From NCBI GenBank assembly GCA_030040865.1, contig JASHSX010000032.1, positions 1 through 25,678 on the forward strand: a stretch of 25,678 nucleotides of DNA, in the 5' to 3' direction. The stretch comes from Thermoplasmata archaeon. Its GTDB lineage: Archaea; Thermoplasmatota; Thermoplasmata; Lutacidiplasmatales; UBA184. The first letter of the stretch is position 1; every line of letters begins with the position of its first letter. The notes beneath the pieces are model-generated. The model ran no database searches. It saw only the letters and a program-made list of their open reading frames with translations, and was not told where the DNA came from. Position numbers and translations under genes: made by a program. Of this stretch, positions 14,366 through 20,808 are shown in pieces.

Positions 14366-16528
14366 GTGAGCGCTCCGTTCGGCATCCTCGACTGGCTCAC
14401 CCTGTCGCTCGCCGTTGCGTGGACGATCGGGGGGGCGATCCTCGTGCTCGTCGGGTGGCTCACACTCCCCCGACGCAAGGACGAGGACGAGGCGTCCCGC
14501 GGCCGACCCGGCTCGGCGGGTCTCCGGGCGATGGGGGGCGCGATCGTGGCCGCCGGAGTGACGATCCTCGGGGCGTACACCGCGCTCCGGGGGCACGGCT
14601 GGGCGATCGACGGCTGGGGCAGCTTCGTCAGCGCGGTCCACCTCGTGATCGCGGCCCTGTTCTCCGCGGCCGTGCGCCACCTCGTGACCCTGGTGACGAC
14701 CGACCTCGTCGTGGGCACGCTCTTCCTCGGGTACACGATCGTCACGGCGCTCCTCGGGTTGCGCGTGGCGTCGCTGTGGCTGCTGCGCACCGTCGGGTCG
14801 GATCGGGCGTTCGCGCTCGTGAACACGACGGCCCTCGCCGTCGTCGCGGCCCTCGGGGCGTTCGCCGGATGGCTCAGCACGTCGTCGCGCTGGCGGGTCT
14901 CGGGCGTACTCACGTACCTCGGCCTCGACCTGGTCGCGCTCGGCCTCGTCGGATTCTCGCTCCTCGTCGTCGAGACGTCACGGGGCGTTGTCGCGCAGGG
15001 GCTCGGGGTCTGGCTCGTGGGGCTCGAGCTGTTCGGCCTCTCGCTGTTCCTGGCCTACCAGTTCTACACCCTCGAGTACATCGCGGGTCGCCGGGCCGAC
15101 GGCATCGACGCGCCGACCGACATCGACCCTGCTTGGAAGCCGTTCGTCCTCGTCCAGGTGGCGTCGTACAACGAGCCCCCGGCCATCGTCCGCCAGAGCC
15201 TCGCCGCGATCCGCCGCCTCCGGTACCCGCCGGACCGCTACGCGATCCAGCTCGTCGACGATTCCACCGATCCCCGGATCGTCGACCAGCTGGCCCGGTT
15301 GTGCGCCGACTCCGGGGTCCGCTTCGTCCACCGTGCCCACCGTCGTGGGTTCAAGGGCGGCGCCCTCAACGACGCGCTGACGGCGTTCTTCCCGCTGCCC
15401 GACCTCGTCGCGATCGTCGACGCGGACTACGTCGTCGACCCCGAGTTCCTGATCCGCGGAGTCCAGCCGTTCCGGAACCCGAGCGTCGGGTTCGTCCAGA
15501 CGCCCCAGGCGTACCGCAACGCCCCGCCCGGGTCGTTCGCCCGCTGGTACGCGCTCGCGGACGCATACTTCTACCAGGTCGTGCAGCCCGTCCGAGCCCG
15601 GGTCCAGTCGCTGATCTTCTGCGGGACGATGGGACTCGTCCGCCAGAGCGCCCTCCGCAATTCGGGCGGTTGGTCCGAGGAGTGCGTCACGGAGGACGCC
15701 GAGCTCTCGCTGCGGATGCTGGCGGAGGGCTGGCGCGGGATCTACCTCACGACGCCGCTCGGGTGGGGGCTCGCTCCCGAACAGATGAGCGCCGTCCGAT
15801 CCCAGCATCGGCGGTGGGCGTTCGGGGGACTCCAGATGCTGAGGATCGACCGCGACGCGCTCGGCGACCCCGTGCTCACCGCCCGTCAGCGCCGCGACTT
15901 CCGGATGAGCGGCTGGTTCTGGCTCGACGGCCTCTTCCTCACCACGTTGAGCGCGACCCTGGCGACGCTCGTCGTCGCGACGTGGTTCGGCGTGACGCTG
16001 CCGATCCAGTCGCTGGCAGCCGTGGCGATCCTCGCCTCGGCGCCGCTCCTATTGATGCTCGACGGGATCCTCAAGATCCGCATCGCGATGCGGGCCGAGA
16101 CCCCGGTCTCGTACCGCGACGTTCTCGGCATCATGGGGTTCTGGTACGCGATCAAGATCAACGACCTGCGCGCCGCACTGCGCGGCTGGAGCGGGGCGAA
16201 GCTGTCCTTCGTCCGGACCCCCAAGGAGTCGGGGACACGGTCGAGGGCCGGCGCGGACCTCCGGGCAGCGGTCCGCGACTCGAAGCTCGAGACCGCGGTC
16301 GCGGGGATCCTCTTCGCGATCGCGGGGATCACAGCGTACCGCTGGGGGATCTGGGCGGGGGCCCGAGTCACGGTCCCCGACGTGTTCCTTCTGGGCTGGC
16401 TCGCCTTCTACGGGCTCGTCTTCCTCTGCGCGCCGATGTTCGACTACTATTCGCGACGCGCGATCGGCCGGACGGACACGGCGCCGACCGCGCGAAGGGC
16501 CGCCACCACCGGTCGGCCGGCTCCGTAG
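14366..16528 (+). CDS. BcsA-like processive GT2 glycosyltransferase
   Basis: The 720-residue membrane protein has about seven N-terminal spans, a cytosolic GT2 catalytic domain (about 258-490) and four more C-terminal spans. The domain shows the full processive-synthase set: VQVASYNEP, D298-D299-S, D352-A-D354 (DxD metal/UDP site), T442-E443-D444 (catalytic base) and Q480-H-R-R-W484 (acceptor-binding Q/RxxRW). This architecture is that of cellulose/hyaluronan-synthase-like enzymes that polymerise a nucleotide-sugar and may extrude the glycan. There is no PilZ domain, so cyclic-di-GMP control is not indicated. GTG 14366 is preceded by GGGGAGA at the right distance; TTG 14297 is an in-frame alternative adding 23 residues. 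Which sugar is used cannot be read from sequence. Confidence 0.88.
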   Translation: MSAPFGILDWLTLSLAVAWTIGGAILVLVGWLTLPRRKDEDEASRGRPGSAGLRAMGGAIVAAGVTILGAYTALRGHGWAIDGWGSFVSAVHLVIAALFSAAVRHLVTLVTTDLVVGTLFLGYTIVTALLGLRVASLWLLRTVGSDRAFALVNTTALAVVAALGAFAGWLSTSSRWRVSGVLTYLGLDLVALGLVGFSLLVVETSRGVVAQGLGVWLVGLELFGLSLFLAYQFYTLEYIAGRRADGIDAPTDIDPAWKPFVLVQVASYNEPPAIVRQSLAAIRRLRYPPDRYAIQLVDDSTDPRIVDQLARLCADSGVRFVHRAHRRGFKGGALNDALTAFFPLPDLVAIVDADYVVDPEFLIRGVQPFRNPSVGFVQTPQAYRNAPPGSFARWYALADAYFYQVVQPVRARVQSLIFCGTMGLVRQSALRNSGGWSEECVTEDAELSLRMLAEGWRGIYLTTPLGWGLAPEQMSAVRSQHRRWAFGGLQMLRIDRDALGDPVLTARQRRDFRMSGWFWLDGLFLTTLSATLATLVVATWFGVTLPIQSLAAVAILASAPLLLMLDGILKIRIAMRAETPVSYRDVLGIMGFWYAIKINDLRAALRGWSGAKLSFVRTPKESGTRSRAGADLRAAVRDSKLETAVAGILFAIAGITAYRWGIWAGARVTVPDVFLLGWLAFYGLVFLCAPMFDYYSRRAIGRTDTAPTARRAATTGRPAP

Positions 16529-16565
16529 GTCGACCGGGCGTCCGGCCGCCGGCTCCGTTCGCCGG

Positions 16566-17981
16566 CTAGCGTTTCCGGCGCAGCAGGCCCGCGGACCGCC
16601 GACCTTCCGTCCGGCGCCCCGCCGGGGCGGTGGTGGAACCGGCGACGACCGTGTGGGACGCGAGAGCGACGGTCACGGAGTCGGCCGGTTGCGAGGGCGA
16701 CGCACCGGTTCCGACCTGATAGAAGTCGAACCGAAGCTGCTTCGCGTCGACGGCCACGCGGAGGTAGCCGTACGTACGGTCGTCGTGTCGTTCCAACACG
16801 AGTCGGGTCGCGGGCACCGCCGGTTGGGGGTCGAGGTAACTCACGTCGGCCCCGTCCGCGGGTTCGGGCGCCGCCGCCCCGCCCTGCGCCCGCACGAGCG
16901 AACTCACGTCGTGTCCTCCTCCACCGCAGACGAGGAACGGGACCTGGTAGCCGCTCGAGCCGAATCGGATCGACCGCGTGAACCGCTGGTAGTTGTGGGC
17001 GTGGCCCGAGAGGAACGCATGCGGATACACCCCCGCGGCGGCGCAGATCCGGTCGATCTGGGCGAGGACGGCCGGGCTCCCTTGGTGGATCCCGCCCGCC
17101 CCCGGTGCGCCCGCCGGAGGCTCGTAGCAGAACGGAGGGTGATGCACCGCCAGGAGCAGCGCGCCCGAGAAGCCGTCCGACGTGACCCGGCGCAGCTGCG
17201 CGGTCAGGAAGTCGAGCTGGTAGTCCGGGATCGCGGCCCACTTACCGTCCTCGCTCGAGATGACCCCGGGGTCCTCGAGGGCGTTGCTGAACAGCCCGAC
17301 GATCCGGACGAACGGCGCGTCGAGCGTGAAATACACCCCGGGCTGCGTCATCGCGGTCCGGTGGAGGGAGCCTGCCTCCGGGGTCACGATCGGTTCGGTC
17401 GCGCAGAAGTTCCGCTGGAACGTGACGAGCGGCGCCTGGGCGCTCGGCGTCCCCGGGACGACGAACGAGTCGTGATTCCCCGGGATCGCGAAGATCGGCG
17501 CCGGGTAGTCGCGGTACGGCTCGTAGAACTGGTCGTAGTAGTACTGGGCCTCGCCGAAGTCGTAGACGAGATCGCCGAGCAGGTACAGGAACTGGGGTCG
17601 TTCGGCGGGGGCCGAGGTACGGATGTCGTTCGTGATCCGGTCGGAGACGCGGAGCTCCCCCGGGTACTTCGCCGCCGTCGACGCGCCGATGTCCCCCACC
17701 ATGTGGAAGACGATGCGACCCGCGCGTGCCACCGCGGCGGTCTCTTCCGGGCCGTGGGGCCCCAGGGCGGTCGAAAGCTCGTAGAGGTCGGCCGCTGTCC
17801 CCCGCGCGGCGGGGAACGGGACCACGTCCTCGTAGAGCAGGCCCTGGATCCGCTTGTACAGCTCGGCGTCCGACGGGTGCGGGACCCGGAACCGGGTGGG
17901 GTCGGGGGTCGGGCGCCCCTGGCTAAAGGTCGGTTCGTCGAACAGCGGTTGTGGGAGTCGGTAGGCGGCGTTGCGCGGCAT
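16566..17981 (-). CDS. Calcineurin-like metallophosphoesterase (purple-acid-phosphatase-like)
   Basis: The 471-residue protein has the complete metallophosphoesterase signature: GDIG (96-99), GDLVYD (136-141), GNHD (168-171), VHHPPF (279-284) and SGHAHNYQR (325-333). These residues hold two metal ions that activate water for phosphoester hydrolysis. The GHAHNYQR form is common in purple acid phosphatase relatives. A C-terminal beta-rich stretch (about 380-440) follows, then a basic tail ending RRKR. No signal peptide is visible although many relatives are exported. ATG 17981 has GAGG/AGGA upstream, and a TATA-like TACTTACGA lies near 18026-18034. The gene end faces the end of the GT2 gene across a 37-base gap containing GCCGGC repeats. 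Substrate is unknown. Confidence 0.87.
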   Translation of the reverse strand: MPRNAAYRLPQPLFDEPTFSQGRPTPDPTRFRVPHPSDAELYKRIQGLLYEDVVPFPAARGTAADLYELSTALGPHGPEETAAVARAGRIVFHMVGDIGASTAAKYPGELRVSDRITNDIRTSAPAERPQFLYLLGDLVYDFGEAQYYYDQFYEPYRDYPAPIFAIPGNHDSFVVPGTPSAQAPLVTFQRNFCATEPIVTPEAGSLHRTAMTQPGVYFTLDAPFVRIVGLFSNALEDPGVISSEDGKWAAIPDYQLDFLTAQLRRVTSDGFSGALLLAVHHPPFCYEPPAGAPGAGGIHQGSPAVLAQIDRICAAAGVYPHAFLSGHAHNYQRFTRSIRFGSSGYQVPFLVCGGGGHDVSSLVRAQGGAAAPEPADGADVSYLDPQPAVPATRLVLERHDDRTYGYLRVAVDAKQLRFDFYQVGTGASPSQPADSVTVALASHTVVAGSTTAPAGRRTEGRRSAGLLRRKR

Positions 17982-18050
17982 CGTTCGGTTCCTGCCTCGC
18001 GGCCGTCGGTAGTTCCGCGGCGGTCGTAAGTACCTTTGCCGCGGTCGGGA

Positions 18051-18515
18051 TCACGGCTCGACCCGTCCTCCGATCATCAGCGTCCACTTCGCGCGTAGCG
18101 CGTCGCGCCGCGGGCGGTACACCCGGTCGTAGAACCCGCGGCTGTACTCGATCGACGCCGCGTCGGCGGCCGCGACGATCTCGGTCGCTTCCTTCCACGC
18201 GCGCTCGAAGTTCTCGCGGGGGCCGAACCTCGCGATGATCTGCCGCTCGAACTCCTTCTCCGTCTGGGTCTCGTCGCCGATCGTGAAGTAGACGGTCGAG
18301 CGCGTGCGATCGCGGTAGGCGAAGTCCTGGCCGACCCGGTACGGCTCTCGGGTCCCCTCGGGACGCGGGGCGCCGGCTTCGCCGGAGCTACCGGGGCTCT
18401 CCTGGAATCCCCGCTTCGCCGCGGCGAAGAAGATCGCCCGGTTGAGACCCCAGGAGTACGCCGACGGCTCGGGAAGCCCGAGTCTCTCGGCCCGGGCCGC
18501 CTGGAGGATCGCCAT
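18051..18515 (-). CDS. Uncharacterised cytosolic helical protein
   Basis: I do not recognise this protein. From ATG 18515 it has 154 residues; it opens MAILQAARAERLGLPEPSAY, then SWGLNRAIFFAAAKRGF, a Pro/Gly-rich loop, a strand-rich segment with YRVGQDFAYRDRTRSTVYFT, and a long helix RENFERAWKEATEIVAAADA ending near RAKWTLMIGG. No membrane span, signal peptide or metal motif is seen. The predicted N-terminal helix continues upstream (ISRFIV), so a TTG start at 18629 with GGGAG seven bases before it, giving 192 residues, is a real alternative. Codon third positions are G/C-rich as in neighbours. It lies downstream of the VOC gene in the same direction and may be co-transcribed. Confidence 0.6.
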   Translation of the reverse strand: MAILQAARAERLGLPEPSAYSWGLNRAIFFAAAKRGFQESPGSSGEAGAPRPEGTREPYRVGQDFAYRDRTRSTVYFTIGDETQTEKEFERQIIARFGPRENFERAWKEATEIVAAADAASIEYSRGFYDRVYRPRRDALRAKWTLMIGGRVEP

Positions 18516-18643
18516 CACGATGAAACGAGAGATCGCCCGCGGCGGCTTCGGGGCGACCGGGCCCGCGGGGGCAGCGCGCTTCCGTCCCCGGGTTCGCGGT
18601 GGGCCCGGGTCCGACCCCGGCTCGGGCAAGGCTCCGCTCCCGC

Positions 18644-19195
18644 CTAGATATCGGAGTCGATCGGCGTCCGGTCCGGCGCCTCGTTCTGCGCGAACGCCTG
18701 CATCGCCTCTCGGCGTTTCGCCGCCTTCGCCGCAGCGCTCATCCGGACCCGCATCGAGAGCGACCAGTGGTGTCCGTACGGATCGACCAGCTGCCCGTAC
18801 CGTTCGCCCCAGAACTGATCCTCGAGCGGCATCGTGATCTTGGCGCCGGCCGCCACCGCCCGGTTCCACAGTTTCTCCACGTCGGTCGCGTAGACGTGCA
18901 ACGTGACGGTGGTCGCACCCACCGTCGAGGGTGCGGCCCGATCGGATCCTTCGAACACGTCGGAGAGCATCACGATGGAGTTCCCGATCCTGAGGCGGCC
19001 GTGCACGAGCTTCCCGGCAGGCGTCACCTCCCGCTGGAGCTCTCGGGCGCCGAAGGCGTTCTTGTAGAATTCCATGGCCGCGGGCCCGTCGACCACCGCG
19101 AGGTACGGCGTCACCGTGCCGAACCCCCGGGGGATCGGAAGGCCCCGGGGCTCCCCGGCCTTCACGCGCGGCGCCCGCTTTGTCGGCTTCGCCAT
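18644..19195 (-). CDS. VOC / PhnB-like glyoxalase-fold protein
   Basis: The 183-residue protein carries one glyoxalase/bleomycin-resistance (VOC) domain at about 25-148. It shows GTVTPYLAVVDGPAAMEFYK, FGARELQRE, VHGRLRIGNSIVMLSD, then TLHVYATDVEKLWNRAVAAG and EDQFWGERYGQLVDPYGHHW, the last a hallmark of PhnB-type proteins. These bind metals or small molecules and include isomerases, dioxygenases and resistance proteins; PhnB-like members are mostly uncharacterised. The tail RMSAAAKAAKRREAMQAF is a basic helix. An ATG at 19231 is in frame but lies in the TATA-like TTATGTAC, so ATG 19195 with GGGGAT upstream is the likelier start. The reaction cannot be assigned. Confidence 0.82.
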   Translation of the reverse strand: MAKPTKRAPRVKAGEPRGLPIPRGFGTVTPYLAVVDGPAAMEFYKNAFGARELQREVTPAGKLVHGRLRIGNSIVMLSDVFEGSDRAAPSTVGATTVTLHVYATDVEKLWNRAVAAGAKITMPLEDQFWGERYGQLVDPYGHHWSLSMRVRMSAAAKAAKRREAMQAFAQNEAPDRTPIDSDI

Positions 19196-19327
19196 CGGGA
19201 TCCCCGCGGCGCCGAGACGGGCCGCGTACATAACGGACGGCGCGGGCCCAGGGGGTCCCGGCCTCGAGGAAGGGGTTGGACCTCGGGAGGCCGCCTCCCG
19301 CCCATCGTCGCGGGGAGGTCGCCGACC

Positions 19328-19723
19328 CTACGCGCTCACGACGCTCGATGCCGCCCGCCGGGCGGGCTCCAGGACGAAGAGGATGCCCGCCAGGAAGACG
19401 AACAGCGAGCCGATCAGCGCGAGGAGGCTCGCGTCGATCCCGACGACGGCCCAGCCGATGACCGCGATCACGATCAACAGGATGCCGCTCGCCATCGGTC
19501 GACCGCTCCAGTCGTGGCGGCCGATCCAGGCGAAGAACCCGGCGAGGCCCCCGACGACCAGCAGCACGATCGCCGCCGACACCGCGCCGAGCGCCCCGAG
19601 GGGGTGTCCCAGCGCGAGATCCGCGGCGCCGGTGACCAGACCCACGAGCCCGCCGAGGGCGATCAAGCCCGCCCCGAGCAGCCCGAAGCCGTACCCCAGC
19701 CGCTGTTCGGTCCATTCTGCCAT
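19328..19723 (-). CDS. Small multi-span membrane protein
   Basis: The 131-residue product has four to five hydrophobic spans, including GFGLLGAGLIALGGLVGLV, VSAAIVLLVVGGLAGFFAWI, GILLIVIAVIGWAVVGI and LLALIGSLFVFLAGILFVL. No catalytic motif is present; no family is firmly recognised, though it resembles small DUF308-like archaeal membrane proteins. It has the best ribosome binding site of the window: GGAGGTGAGT about seven bases before ATG 19723. The likely promoter is a leftward TTTGAATTACC near 19818-19829, which leaves a leader of about 70 bases. It is divergent from the 70-residue helical protein gene. Confidence 0.68.
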   Translation of the reverse strand: MAEWTEQRLGYGFGLLGAGLIALGGLVGLVTGAADLALGHPLGALGAVSAAIVLLVVGGLAGFFAWIGRHDWSGRPMASGILLIVIAVIGWAVVGIDASLLALIGSLFVFLAGILFVLEPARRAASSVVSA

Positions 19724-19815
19724 GCTTTTTACTCACCTCCCCAGAAATCGCTCCGCAGCGCCATCCCGGCGGGGACTCCGCCGTGCGCCTACGGGCATGG
19801 TCGGGACGCCCTCCC

Positions 19816-19846
19816 GGGGTAATTCAAACCGCGTTCACGGGGTAAT
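19816..19846. repeat. Two direct GGGGTAAT repeats in a divergent promoter region
   Basis: GGGGTAAT occurs at 19816-19823 and 19839-19846, a 23-base spacing of about two helical turns. The first copy extends to GGGGTAATT, which also occurs at 892-900 upstream of the ferredoxin gene. In both places it reads AATTACCCC toward a leftward gene and includes the probable TATA element. It could be a paired operator or two overlapping core promoters. Confidence 0.35.
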
Positions 19847-19893
19847 CGGGCGGATAGGTGCGCACCGACCTCCCCCCGTGGGCTCCGGACCCC

Positions 19894-19902
19894 CGTAAAT
19901 AC
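19894..19902 (+). promoter_or_regulatory. TATA-like box of the 70-residue protein gene
   Basis: CGTAAATAC lies 35-43 bases before ATG 19937, placing the transcription start near 19922-19925. The mRNA leader would be only about 12-15 bases and would contain the GGAG at 19924-19927 and the ATGGCATGA overlap. Confidence 0.45.
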
Positions 19903-19936
19903 GGCCGGCCCCTGACGGAAGGCGGAGAACGATGGC

Positions 19937-20149
19937 ATGACCGATTCCCTGGACGACGTGCTTCGGGAGACGAAACGCGCCGCGAAGGACCTCGCGGTGG
20001 CCAGCGCGAAGCTGTCGAGGCGAGTGCTCACGAAGGCCGAGACCGCGGCGAAGGACCCGTCGCGCGCCGCCCGCCGGGTCGGGAACCGGGTCGCGAAGGA
20101 ACTCGAGGCCGCGTCGAAGGAGATCGACCGGATCCTGAAGGACCTCTGA
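19937..20149 (+). CDS. 70-residue Lys/Ala-rich helical protein
   Basis: The product is a single charged amphipathic helix or helical bundle: SLDDVLRETKRAAKDLAVAS, AKLSRRVLTKAETAAKD, then RRVGNRVAKELEAASKEIDR and ILKDL. It is free of cysteine, aromatic residues and membrane spans, with balanced Lys/Arg and Asp/Glu. The make-up resembles small stress-type or nucleoid-associated helical proteins, but no family is recognised. The ATG is preceded by GGAG ten bases upstream, while a closer ATG at 19932 gives only ATG-GCA-TGA, whose stop overlaps ATG 19937. The 14 bases GGAGAACGATGGCA (19924-19937) are repeated exactly at the zinc-finger gene start at 20503. It converges on the 52-residue membrane protein gene with a 15-base gap. 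Confidence 0.65.
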   Translation: MTDSLDDVLRETKRAAKDLAVASAKLSRRVLTKAETAAKDPSRAARRVGNRVAKELEAASKEIDRILKDL

Positions 20150-20164
20150 CGGCCCGCCGGGCCG

Positions 20165-20323
20165 CTAGACCCCGAAGAACCGCTTCGCGCCCTCGAGGAT
20201 CTCGCCGAAGTTGAGGCCCAGAAGCCCGAGCGCGAACGCTCCGACCAGAACGAGCCCTACGCCGAGGATCAGGTCGAGGACGACCCCGCCGCGTCGATGC
20301 GCGTGCCACCGATGCGCCCGCAT
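20165..20323 (-). CDS. 52-residue single-span membrane microprotein
   Basis: This ORF runs from ATG 20321-20323 to TAG 20165-20167. Its product has a His/Arg-rich cytosolic head (MRAHRWHAHRRGG), one or two closely packed hydrophobic spans (VVLDLILGVGLVLVGAFALG, then LLGLNFG) and a short amphipathic tail EILEGAKRFFGV. This positive-inside head, span and tail layout, and the Leu/Val/Gly-rich codons ending in C or G, support a real gene. A stop codon in frame just upstream (TAG near 20350) makes ATG 20323 the only good start. A TATA-like TACAACTA near 20353-20360 (leftward) would give a short leader. No family is recognised. It lies between the 70-residue protein (convergent) and the two-finger C2H2 gene (divergent). 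Confidence 0.55.
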   Translation of the reverse strand: MRAHRWHAHRRGGVVLDLILGVGLVLVGAFALGLLGLNFGEILEGAKRFFGV

Positions 20324-20502
20324 GGGCCGATCCGCCGACCCAGGACCGCACTCCTAGTTGTACTCGACGCTCGAGTCGACACCGGACCTCCGGGACCGGG
20401 AACCGGCCGTAGCCGACCTATCCAAGAGCATAGCCGGAGGACGAAACCTCAAAACCCGCTCCCCGGCCTCCGTACCCCAACGCAACGGGAGGAGGGAGAA
20501 CG

Positions 20503-20754
20503 ATGGCAGAGGAATGTCCGGACTGCGGCGCCTCGTTCGCGTCGGCGGCCGAGCTCGTCACCCACGTGAAGGCGAAGCACCACGGAGGGGACGCGAAAGC
20601 GAGCCTGGAGATGAACCCAGAAGCGACGACCCCGGGGCTGGTCTGCGCGCTGTGCGGGGCCCGGTTCTCGAGCCGGGAGGCCCTCGCCCAGCACAACCTG
20701 AGGCCGCACTACCGGGGGAACCGACCGACCGCGCCTGCGCCAGCATACGCATAA
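20503..20754 (+). CDS. Two-finger C2H2 zinc-finger protein
   Basis: The 83-residue protein contains two C2H2 fingers: C5-x2-C8-x12-H21-x4-H26 (CPDCGASFASAAELVTHVKA then KHH) and C48-x2-C51-x12-H64-x4-H69 (CALCGARFSSREALAQHNLR then PHY). All eight ligands are present. The 20-residue linker is polar. The second finger closely resembles the finger of the protein at 8853-9386 (CxLCGAxF pattern and HY ending), so they are probably paralogues. Such fingers could bind DNA, RNA or protein; archaeal examples are largely uncharacterised. The start is fixed by GGAGGGAGAACG directly ahead of ATG. The stop TAA overlaps a TATA-like GCATAAGG (20750-20757) that may serve the GH15 gene. Confidence 0.78.
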   Translation: MAEECPDCGASFASAAELVTHVKAKHHGGDAKASLEMNPEATTPGLVCALCGARFSSREALAQHNLRPHYRGNRPTAPAPAYA

Positions 20755-20808
20755 GGGGGACCCCGGTCTCTGTACGGGCAGGGTCCCCGCTCGGGGGACC
20801 GCTGCGCC

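Noticed and set aside
18051..19736. A single 561-residue leftward protein
   Set aside because: Only its C-terminal part looks like protein; the left part is Arg/Gly/Pro-rich and lies opposite-frame over the VOC and small membrane protein genes, which have clear domains and ribosome binding sites.
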